Positions 1 through 8,300 of a stretch of 64,000 nt of DNA are shown piece after piece (the first letter of the stretch is position 1; each line of letters begins with the position of its first letter). The notes beneath the pieces are model-generated. The model did not search any database and was not told the DNA's origin. It saw only the letters and a program-made list of their open reading frames with translations. The stretch comes from Bin87 sp026710825 (GTDB taxonomy: Bacteria; Chloroflexota; Dehalococcoidia; Lucifugimonadales; UBA3495): positions 2,604,001 to 2,668,000 of the forward strand of contig OZ247427.1 of NCBI GenBank assembly GCA_965232815.1, read 5' to 3'. The position numbers and the translations under genes are program-made.

Positions 1-231
1 AGGCAACAAGCATCCAGATATTCCCAACGCCGGATTATATCATTCCGACATTACTCCACTCGATACCGGGCGTTCTTCAGGGACTTTGGATTATCGGTCT
101 GAACCGGCCACACCGTCATTCCCAAGAGCCGCACGCCGGAATCCAGAAAGCGCCGGCGTTCCGAAACGTTGGCGGCAGCATGACGTTCCCGGTTTCCGGA
201 TCAATTCCGGAATGCGAGGTTGAGGGCATGG

Positions 232-594
232 CTAGCGTGCCGGGGCGGGGAGGTCCCAGCGAAGGAATTCGCAGTAGCGGTCTTTGCTGGCCCAGGGGAG
301 GAGGTTGAGGACGATGGCGCCAGGATCGGGGACGTCCCCCTGGCGTCGCGTGTCGTTGAGGTAGCGGCCGAGGTTGGCGAATGTGGGCAAACGGAAGCCG
401 GCTTTGGCGATGTGCCCGATGACGTCGGAGGGCTCGGGGGATTCAGAGGAATCCCAGTCGTCGGCGACGGCCTCGGCGATGCGGCGGAGCTTGATGATGG
501 TGAGCTCGGGGGCGAACCTGCGCTTGAGGGCGTCGACGCGGCGGCGGATCTGGGAGATGGTCAAGGGCAATACCTCAGACGGGGGGTTTTGCAT
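232..594 (-). CDS. Conserved-looking hypothetical protein
   Basis: Unrecognised protein of about 120 residues. It is basic and helical in its first half, with a segment rich in Arg/Lys (QIRRRVDALKRRF) that could bind nucleic acid, and it ends in a Trp/Leu-rich tail (LLPWA, FLRWDLPAPAR). No signal peptide or membrane segment is visible. The frame is open up to an ATG at 654, but that part runs through a 10-bp tandem repeat and reads as low-complexity sequence, so I prefer the internal ATG at 594; TTG codons shortly after are also possible starts. No partner gene is adjacent. Function unknown. Confidence 0.5.
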   Translation of the reverse strand: MQNPPSEVLPLTISQIRRRVDALKRRFAPELTIIKLRRIAEAVADDWDSSESPEPSDVIGHIAKAGFRLPTFANLGRYLNDTRRQGDVPDPGAIVLNLLPWASKDRYCEFLRWDLPAPAR

Positions 595-640
595 CCATGG
601 GCCGGATGGGCGGGATGGACGGTATTTATGGGTTTTCCGC

Positions 641-670
641 TCATTTCCGGTCATTTCCGCTCATTTGAGC
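641..670. repeat. Three-copy 10-bp tandem repeat
   Basis: Three consecutive 10-bp units beginning TCATTT (TCATTTCCGG, TCATTTCCGC, TCATTTGAGC) lie just upstream of the small unknown gene on the minus strand. The 10-bp period matches one helical turn, so it could be a protein-binding array, but three short units may also be chance. Confidence 0.4.
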
Positions 671-1213
671 AGGGAAGGAGCGGTTGGCGGGGGTGGAATG
701 GGGGGCGGCGAGTGAGGTTTTGGGGGAGATATTGATGGTTTTGACGGGCTGGTGGGAGGATTTGGGGGAGCGGGGTTGGGATGGTTCGCGATTGTCGGAA
801 TCAGGATTGCGGATGCCGCATTTGAGTTGGGCGGTTGGACACTTAGATGGTAAGGATATTGGGATGGTCGGGACAACGGGGAATTGTCACCGGGCCTTTC
901 GATTGCCGCCAGTCCAAGAAAATGTGTGGAGCCCAGCGCGGTTCTGAAGACACCGTCCGGTGGTGGTTCGATCCGTCAGAGGCGGACCTGCGGCTGTTCC
1001 CGCCACCGGCGGACGTTCCGCACCATGAGCGGACTGGGTCGGCACATGTAAATAATTGAAAGGCCCCGTTCGTTCTTTCCGTGAGTGGCCGCAAACGTGC
1101 ATCTATCAGAGCGTGGAGCATCGAGGATTCTTGTGTCGTGCGGTATCGGGATTGGGTAGGAGGCTACGACAAATGCTGATTTGTGGGGTGAAGCATGGTG
1201 GATGCGGACGGTT
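671..1213. other. Gene-free stretch
   Basis: About 540 bp without a convincing coding frame. Its first 150 bp are purine-rich on the plus strand (runs of G and GGGGGAG-type sequence). I see no RNA gene, repeat array or recognisable gene remnant. Confidence 0.4.
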
Positions 1214-2206
1214 TTATTCTGCGGTGCCGCCGCCCAGGCCGCGCGTCAACAAATCCCCCAAAATTCGCTCCGCGTCATCGCAGATGGTCCGCACCACTTC
1301 GGAGGCGGGCCGTATCTCATTCACGTTGCCGACCCCTTGTCCCATGTACACCGATGATTCTTCCGGGTCCTGGCGGGCGCGGGCTGCCGCAACGTCGGAC
1401 GCCAATTCCTCCCGCCGTTGGAGGATCTCACCGTCGCGGCCATCCCACTCCCGCACCAACCGGTTGTGGTAGACGCGTCCCGCGATTCCGGTGGGCCAAG
1501 GATCGTCGCCCAGCAAATCATAGAATCGCGTATAGACCGTGTCCTCGCCGCTGGACCGGATGATCTGTTCTTTGAAAGCGGCCGGCACCTCAACCGCTTC
1601 GGGCGTAGCCAACATTGCGGTGCCCAGGGATGCTCCCTCGGCGCCTGCCGCGAGCACCATCGCCAGCGCGCGACCTGAGGTGATCCCACCCGCCGCCATC
1701 ACGGGCACGCCGGGGTAGCGCTCCACCAGATCGCAAAGCAACGGGAGGAGGTTCATCTCGCCGGTGTGCCCCCCCGCCTCATTGCCCTGGGCCAGCAGGA
1801 TGTGGGCGCCCGCATCCACTGCCAACTGCGCTGCGGACAGCGTCTGCACCTGGCAGATGGTGGTGGCTCCGGCATCACGGGCGCGTCCCAGCCACGGGCG
1901 GGGGTCCGCGAAGGAGAAAATCACGACGGGCACGCGTTCCTCAAGGGCGATCTCGATGTTCGCTGGGTACGCCTCGATCAGCTGGGTGATGAACCCCACA
2001 CCGAAAGGCCGGTCTGTCTCCGAGCGTATGTAACCGATTTGCTCCCGGAACCATTCGCGACCGAAATTGTTGCTGCCGCCGAATGTACCCAATCCGCCGG
2101 CCGCCGAAACCGCCGCCGCCAGGCGCCCGCCGCTGTGGTTGCTCATGGGGGCGGACATCACCGGGTGGTCCAGCCCCAGCAGGTCGGTGAATCGAGTGTT
2201 CAACAC
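1214..2206 (-). CDS. Nitronate monooxygenase family flavoprotein
   Basis: FMN-dependent TIM-barrel enzyme of the nitronate monooxygenase (2-nitropropane dioxygenase-like) family, which oxidises alkyl nitronates; some members instead act as enoyl reductases. Family signs in order: the N-terminal LDHPVMSAPM segment, an AAAVSAAGGLGT loop, QGNEAGGHTG with the conserved His near residue 150, and the phosphate-binding pair AAGGITSG and GASLGTAML. At 330 residues the length is normal. The start is a GTG at 2206, placed 8 nt after a GAGGAG ribosome-binding site; a TTG directly follows. It stands alone, about 85 bp upstream of and on the same strand as the deoxyribosyltransferase gene. The true substrate is unknown. 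Confidence 0.88.
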   Translation of the reverse strand: MLNTRFTDLLGLDHPVMSAPMSNHSGGRLAAAVSAAGGLGTFGGSNNFGREWFREQIGYIRSETDRPFGVGFITQLIEAYPANIEIALEERVPVVIFSFADPRPWLGRARDAGATTICQVQTLSAAQLAVDAGAHILLAQGNEAGGHTGEMNLLPLLCDLVERYPGVPVMAAGGITSGRALAMVLAAGAEGASLGTAMLATPEAVEVPAAFKEQIIRSSGEDTVYTRFYDLLGDDPWPTGIAGRVYHNRLVREWDGRDGEILQRREELASDVAAARARQDPEESSVYMGQGVGNVNEIRPASEVVRTICDDAERILGDLLTRGLGGGTAE

Positions 2207-2290
2207 AGAGTGGACTCCTCGTTCATGCGTAGTCCCAACTCATACTGGGCTTAATGCGCAACTCGTCAGTCCCGTCAATTGTCTGCTCCA

Positions 2291-2758
2291 CTATACCGTT
2301 GAGTACGCCCACCGAGCCAAAGCCTTGTCGGGTGCGGTGATTTCGCCCAACGAAGTGTAGTAGTAATCCATCCAATCCTGCTCCGGGATTCCGGTGAACA
2401 GCATCAGGTTGAGCGGGTATTCCTCGCTGTCGGTGGCCCGACGGAAATCGTCGCGGAACAGGAAGGTCGGCTTGCCCAGCGCGATTGCCATCCCCAATTC
2501 AACCATCACGCCGTCATCGGGCGGTACGCCATTGACCACCGCGAAGATTGCGTCGGCCGCGACCACATCGGCAAAATCCTGCTGACCGACGCGGTAGGCC
2601 CAACCGGCCCGCTGGAAGTCCACCTGGTTGTTGCGGGCAAATGGTTCCCACACTTCCAGCCCAAGGCTCTCCAGCGCGGAGATGATGGGCGGCAGTAGCG
2701 ACTCTTTTTGCTGGGCGGAAAAGCCGTAAGGGTTTGCCAGGTAGATGGTTTTGGGCAT
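2291..2758 (-). CDS. Nucleoside 2-deoxyribosyltransferase
   Basis: Small cytosolic enzyme (155 residues) of the nucleoside 2-deoxyribosyltransferase family, which moves deoxyribose between bases in nucleotide salvage or hydrolyses modified deoxynucleotides. The N-terminus (KTIYLANPYGFS) is the usual beta strand and nucleotide loop. The segment DDGVMVELGMAIALGKP near residues 93-110 holds the catalytic Glu and the GKP turn typical of the family. Length is normal and the frame intact. It lies on the opposite strand just upstream of the tRNA-Gly, and immediately outside the integrated element, so it belongs to the chromosome backbone. Confidence 0.85.
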   Translation of the reverse strand: MPKTIYLANPYGFSAQQKESLLPPIISALESLGLEVWEPFARNNQVDFQRAGWAYRVGQQDFADVVAADAIFAVVNGVPPDDGVMVELGMAIALGKPTFLFRDDFRRATDSEEYPLNLMLFTGIPEQDWMDYYYTSLGEITAPDKALARWAYSTV

Positions 2759-2840
2759 CGTTTCGGGGACTGCGCGGGAGCGGTATTGAAGGCGCCCATC
2801 AGGTCGGGCGCCGTTTCTTGGAGTATAATGCGATAGCCAA

Positions 2841-2914
2841 GCGGGCGTAGCTTAGTGGTAAAGCCCCAGCCTTCCAAGCTGGCTACGTGGGTTCGATTCC
2901 CATCGCCCGCTCCA
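2841..2914 (+). tRNA. tRNA-Gly (anticodon TCC)
   Basis: Full cloverleaf of 74 nt: acceptor GCGGGCG pairs with CGCCCGC, the anticodon arm is CCAGC-CTTCCAAG-CTGG with anticodon TCC, and the T arm carries GGTTCGATTCC. The CCA end is encoded. Its 3' end is the left attachment site of the element that follows: the last 25 bp of the gene plus one base recur at 14732-14757. The gene itself stays intact after integration. Confidence 0.97.
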
Positions 2915-2915
2915 T
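2890..2915 (+). repeat. Left attachment site (attL) in tRNA-Gly 3' end
   Basis: 26 bp covering the T arm, acceptor 3' strand and CCA of tRNA-Gly plus one base, identical to 14732-14757. The flanks diverge at once on both sides, as expected for a site-specific recombination core. Confidence 0.9.
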
Positions 2916-3158
2916 ATTTCCGGGCCACGGGAGTTTCAGGTAGGGGTCACCCATATTGGGCAGTGCCTAAAGATATTTCCCTCCTTCCGATGCCGCCATA
3001 GCGAAGAGTTTTGGGTGATCTCGGATCTGATAGACACCAATCCTAGTTAATCGCACGCGTCCTGATGATCGGCCTAAACCAGACCGCATCAGCCCTTTCC
3101 AGTCCGTACGGACTGCCGTTGGCTGAACCCTAGTGGGCATAGGGACAGACCGCGAACC

Positions 3159-3416
3159 GAGATCCAGGAAATCCTCAACGAGATGTCTGCCGCCGGCTGG
3201 ACCCAGGATTCCTTCCATGTCAGCCATCAGGAAGACCGCGACGGCCTGCGCCCGGTGTAGGTCGCCCTGTTCCGCCGTACAGCATACGACGCTGAGGGCC
3301 ACGCTCTGCGCCGAGCGGCCCACGAGAAAGCCGTAGAGGCCTACTTCGCCAAACGGGATCAAATAGAGGGTGAGGTCAAGTCCTACCGAGCTGAGCGGCA
3401 CCTGGGGGCGCCATGA
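3159..3416 (+). pseudogene. Decayed small element gene
   Basis: The frame reads as a real, acidic helical protein (EIQEILNEMSAAGW, then AAHEKAVEAYFAKRD) interrupted by one in-frame TAG at 3258-3260. Its terminal TGA overlaps the ATG of the next remnant as ATGA (3413-3416), the sign of a former translationally coupled operon. The product is unrecognised. Composition resembles small accessory proteins of phages or integrative elements. Confidence 0.4.
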
Positions 3417-3742
3417 CGGTTGCCACCACGTTTGCGGCGGCGTGAGGCTGGTGCGGTCAGCCCTGCCACCGAACCAGGGTCGCCGATAGACTACCGGCCT
3501 ACTGCAGCCGCCTGCACCAGGAATGGGCGGACAGCATCGCTCGCGGGGAGTATCCCGTCGCAGACTGCGCGCGCTGCGGCCGCCACGACCTGCGCATCGC
3601 CGCGCCCGACTGGGCCATCTGCCAGACCTGTGGATTCCAGACCGACCGGCCGGATCTGCCGGAGGGCGTCATCACGCCGCGCAACATGAACCACAGCATG
3701 GCCGACATCAAGGAACGCCTGGACCAGCGTGCGGAGAAGTAG
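3413..3742 (+). pseudogene. Decayed zinc-ribbon-like protein gene
   Basis: Opens with an ATG overlapping the previous stop, has an in-frame TGA at codon 11 (3443-3445), then stays open to TAG at 3740. The body contains two CxxC pairs (CARCGRH and CQTCGFQ) about 20 residues apart, the spacing of a zinc ribbon, and a charged C-terminus (MADIKERLDQRAEK). The likely ancestral role is a small DNA- or protein-binding element protein. Function is otherwise unknown. Confidence 0.45.
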
Positions 3743-3744
3743 CG

Positions 3745-4010
3745 ATGCCTTCCTACTAAAAAGACGCCTTCACCCTGGAGGAAACGCACGGCGCGGCGAC
3801 GTCGGCGGGATTCAAGCCGGCGCGCCTGGGCATCGGAACCGGTTCAGCTTCGACTCTCGGGCCTGCCACGTCGGGGGCGACAATCCCAACGGCTGCTGGG
3901 CGACCGAAAAGGAGGGCCGAGTCTATTTTCGCTGCCACATACACAAGGGCGACAAGAGCGGCCGGCTGGAGGCGCAGCGGCGCATCACGTCCAACCTCCG
4001 TCTGCCGCCG
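3745..4010 (+). pseudogene. Fragment resembling a primase zinc-finger region
   Basis: A short segment (about 3837-3998) encodes ACHVGGDNPNGCW followed by GRVYFRCHIHKG. The Cys/His spacing and the GGDNP motif resemble the CHC2-type zinc-binding module at the N-terminus of DNA primases and primase-helicases of mobile elements. It begins in a different frame from the ATG at 3745, which meets a stop after four codons, and it is not followed by a TOPRIM or helicase domain. I read it as the relic of an element replication gene; the match rests on a short motif only. Confidence 0.3.
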
Positions 4011-4774
4011 GGCGTTGCTGCTCGGTGGCCGGCGATCCCTGGGATCCCGGCATTCTTCACCTTCCACTCCACTGTTTTCGGTGTCCACCCGCCGGGCGTG
4101 GTCGTGGAGTGTCACGTCAGATCCCCATGACGCGGCGCCCTTGAAGGGGTCTTCGATAGACCCACGCAGACGGCCCTGGTCGTCCTTCACCGCCAGCACG
4201 GGGACGGCTCCGCCCGGGGTGATTCGCCGTGCGATCTCCCGCTGTTAGCCCATGCCCGGGTTGGGCACGGATTGCACGGTGACGATGCAACTCCAGCAAC
4301 TCCTTGCCGCTTCCGCACGCACAAATTCATACACAACATAATACAAACAATGCCAAAAAGTTATGCGAGTCATATGGCACTGCCGCTAGTCTAACGGGTC
4401 GTTTGAACAGACAATCGGGTGCGAGCTTCGCCAACTGCGAAGATTGCGGCGCTCTGCGCCTTCGCTCCGTCAGGAGGGTTAGCCCGAATGCGACGCCCGT
4501 CGCGAGTCAGACAGATTGGCAAATTGGGGAAACCCGACACCGGGCCGGCGCCAGCGCCGCGTCCCCGGTGACCAACAGGAGCGGGAATGATCGACCGACT
4601 GGGACATGCGCCTTGCGCCGGGCCACGGCATGGCGCGCATTCCGCCCCTCCCGCGCGGGCTGCCTCCGGAGCCCGCTGCATCTGAGCCCCCTGGATCAGA
4701 ACCCGCTGGATCAGAACCGCCTGACGTAACCCGGCGCCGCAAGCCACCGCTCCGTTTATGTCGTTGCCCGAATA
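4011..4774. other. Gene-poor decayed region of the element
   Basis: No intact gene. Several frames are open over short distances on both strands but none has a convincing start or protein-like composition. Near 4680-4725 there are three short near-repeats (CTGGATCAGAACC type). Most likely the eroded remainder of the replication-type genes that precede it. Confidence 0.4.
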
Positions 4775-4823
4775 AAATTGATACCGCATATCGTTAACTT
4801 CTTCAAATTGATACGAGATATCG
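4775..4823 (+). repeat. Pair of 19-bp direct repeats, 30-bp spacing
   Basis: Copies at 4775-4793 and 4805-4823 share AAATTGATAC followed, after three variable bases and an A, by TATCG (16 of 19 identical). They are AT-rich within GC-rich sequence and sit about three helical turns apart. They could be iterons of a former replication origin or an operator pair. Function is inferred only from layout. Confidence 0.4.
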
Positions 4824-4957
4824 AAATGGCAGGCTACAGAAATCGAAACTCGACAGGGGAAAGACCGGAACCCGCGACGGGCGCGGCCCCGGTAACGGCA
4901 TTGCTTGTGCGTTCCACACCATCCACTCCGGCCCACCGGAGGCGGCCCGCGGGAAGG

Positions 4958-5260
4958 ATGCGCCGGAAATACGAATCCATCCGCGAGGCGGACGGCATCA
5001 ACCTGGTGGACGAGGGCGACGCGTTCGGTTTCTGCGCTCAGGACGATGTGCCGGCAGGTGAGAACCCACTCACCTGGACGACCACCCGCGCGGACAACAA
5101 CATGAGGATGGCCGCCATCACCGTGGCGCGCCGCGCCAACGTCGCCCCGATGTTCAGGGCTACGCGTTCCATCGATGAGAACAGTCGCACGGGCACCGCG
5201 GTGGGCGAACCCGTTGTGGCGCATATCCGGACCATCACACGGTGCACATGGGCAAGCCTC
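4958..5260 (+). pseudogene. Relic of a cadherin-like repeat protein
   Basis: The frame encodes INLVDEGDAF, then ENPLTWT, then MAAITVARRANVAPMF and RSIDENSRTGTAVGEPVVA. The last part matches the strand boundary of bacterial cadherin-type repeats (VNEAPxF ... RSVxENxxxGTxVGxPVxAxDxD). The continuation PDHHTV lies in the next frame, so there is a frameshift near 5227, and no start or export signal is present. It directly precedes the large secreted fibronectin-type gene, suggesting that an older adhesin module here was lost. Confidence 0.5.
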
Positions 5261-5326
5261 ATGTGCACCGTCTTGGAATCAAGATCATAGCCGTCTCAAC
5301 GGCGGTTCTCCTTTGGGGTGTACCAG

Positions 5327-8300
5327 ATGTTCACACGTTGGAAGTTTCAGATCGGGCTGACTGCAATTACCGCAGTCTTGGCCGTGCTGTCTGCTGCCTT
5401 CCTGGGCGAGCCCGTTGCTTACGCCCAGGGCGAGGATAGCGACTACGTGGACGTGGAGCTGATCCTGGAAGTTCCCGAAGATATACAAGCAGGTCTCAGT
5501 CACGAGCTGAACATTATCGTTGTGAACAATGGGTCCAGGACCGCCTATGACGTGGAAGTTGTAGTGACGGTGGTGTACCCCGAGGATTCAAGCCGTTTTC
5601 TATTCCTGCCAAGAGTACCCGTCGGGGTCGCGTCTCTGGAGAACAATGGATATTCCCTCCGGTGGTCCATACCCGCGCTCGCGGGGCTGCAACGTGAAGA
5701 GATCACTGCGAACATATATAATGAAATCCTTAAAGGGCATATGGTTGGCACTATTTTTGATAACTCCTCAATACCGCATGCACACTCCGGAGAGGTGACC
5801 ACGGCGTCCTTCGATAGCAACCCCGGCAACAACACCGATCGGAGCTGGGCATACAATTTTCGTACAAGCCATGTATCATTTAGAGCGGTAGTGGGGAATT
5901 ATTCAGTCGATGTGGAGGTGGACGAAACGTCCCCCTCGCCGGGGGACACCATCAATTTCACGATCACCACGGATAGAGCAAATCCATATACTGATTTTGC
6001 TACTGGGACAGGTCCACCGAATTCCCCGCCACCGATTGACCTGAAGGTTGATATTGAACTGACCGAGGGCCTGACCGTTACCGGCATGCCAAGTTACGCC
6101 CCGGCTGATGACAGGGCAGATTCGGTGAGCTACGGCGATGGCGTGTTCACCATCGGGACAGTGGGAAAGGAGAAAAGTAGGCGGAATTCCGTGACCCTGC
6201 CGATCACGGTGGCAAGCGACGCCGCCGTGAATGAACAGTGCCTCACGGCGACGCTGACCGGGAATCCCCCGCCAGGCGTCGGCCCCATGGACGACGACAT
6301 ATCGGACAACGTGGCGAAGGTGTGTCTGGGGGAGCCGCCCGATGAGTCGGTGATATTCGCTAGCGGGCAGTCGGATCTACTGACCTTGTTTGCTTGCGTC
6401 GGGGAGAGCACCTACCCCTGCGGTACGGCCGATACCGTTGAGTTGGCTGCCAAGGGGGGGGCCGCAGCAACTAACGCCGGAATTCCGTATGAGGTTTTCC
6501 AACCCGAGAACGTGGTAATCCACATAGAAGACCCGGCGGGTAGAGGTGTTTCGGATGGGAATATAAGATGGTTCACCGGCAATGACGTAGACTACACTGC
6601 AACTATGTCCTTTGGCATCCTGCCGGGTGTTGCCGCAAAACTTGCAGTACCAGTGGCTGCGGATGGATATAGCCAGCATACCTTTGCAATCGCAGACGCA
6701 ACCCAAAGCCCTGCCAGTAATCCGGGAAGTATTAGATGGGTTCTTGCTTCCAATGATTTCACTGTGCTTGACACAAGTAGTCAGTTGAGCTTTGGACCTC
6801 TAGACTTGCCTTCTTCGCGGTATGACACTTTGTTCTCATTTAGCGCATTGGGAACCTATCTTGCAAATATCACTTTAGGTGCTGAACATAGCTCTAAGTC
6901 ATATAAGGGCACAGCAACATACACCTTCCATGTCGGCCCCATAGCGGAGCTGGAGGTGAAGGAAGGCCGGTCCAGCCCCGATGTGACATCCGACCAAGTG
7001 GCCTTCACGGTGCTAGCAACCGCCAACGGGCCGGATGACCCGCTGGATGCCGAGGTGGCCATTGATCTGTCATCGCTGCCCGCCGGGGTCACCGTGGACC
7101 GTCACATCGCCAGCGACGGGACCTACTCCAACGGCAATTGGGACCTTGGGGCATTGAAGACCCCAGACTACCGGCGATCCGCCGGCAAGCCGAAAGAGGC
7201 CAGTCTCACGCTTATCCTGGCGGGCGACGACGCGGGCGACGCCACGGCCACGGCGACCATCGCCAACGTTGTAGATTACACGGTATGCATCGACAGCGAC
7301 GGCGACAACCTGCCGCACGCCAGTCACGCGGACTGCAAGTCTGACCCGGCCACCACGAACAATTGGTACGCTGCGGTCTGCGTAAACACCGCGGACGGCG
7401 AGATTGACTCCTCTGATGAAGCCACGTGCAACGGTAAAACGGATCACGCATGGACTGCAAACGTCTGCGCCTCAAGCGACGGCGGAGTCCGACCGGGCCG
7501 CACCGAGACGGAATGCGACGGCTGGTTTCAGGGGACGGTGTACGATTACAAGGCCGGCAACAACACGGCCAAGATTTCGGCGGCCAAGGGCACCGGCGGC
7601 GGCGGGCCGGGTGCGCCGGGGATGCGGGGGGCGAAGGCCAACTCCCGGAGCGTTACCATCGCCTGGGACGAGGTTGAGTACCTGCACGGCGTTCTGGTGC
7701 GCCATCACGAGGTCCAGAAGTACATGGCGGACGTGGAAGTCTGGGAGACGGTGAGCGGGCCGGTGAGAAGCGCCCAGTGGACCGACTTCAACGTGGGGTC
7801 CGGGGCGATGCCGGCGTACCGGGTGCGGGCGGTGAACGACGCCGACGTGGGCGGGCCGTGGTCGGCCGTGTTCAACCGGCTGACCGCCCAGCAGCAGGGG
7901 CAACTGGCCGGGCCCCGACTGACGGCCAAATGGACCGCTGGGGACGCCATCCGGCTGACCTGGACCGAGCCGTCGAACCAGCAGGACGCCATCACCGGCT
8001 ACCAGCTGGAGTACCTGGCCGGCGACACCTGGACGCTGCTGGCGAGCCTGGCGGCGGACGAGACATGCGCGGACGACACCCCCCGTTGTTATGAGGATCT
8101 TGGGCTGCCGGCGGGAACGGAGCGGCGCTACCGGGTGCGGGCCATGGCCGGCCAGGACCCGGGACAGTGGAGCAGCGAGGCGGTTACGGCGACGCCGCCG
8201 GGCGCGCCGATACTGTGGGCCGAGGCCAACGGGCCCAACGCCATCCTCATCACCTGGGATCCGGGGAGCGACGCGGTGACCGGCTTCGAGCTGGAGACGT

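Noticed and set aside
113..212. Short inverted and direct repeats (GTCATTCC, GGAATCC, TTCCGG)
   Set aside because: They resemble common extragenic palindromes but are too imperfect to define an element from one copy.
2506..2928. Open frame covering the tRNA-Gly on the minus strand
   Set aside because: It overlaps a perfect tRNA cloverleaf and the deoxyribosyltransferase gene in another frame.
3756..4199. Minus-strand frame of 147 residues in the decayed part of the island
   Set aside because: Short stretches look protein-like but there is no ribosome-binding site, domain or coherent composition; left as gene-poor sequence.
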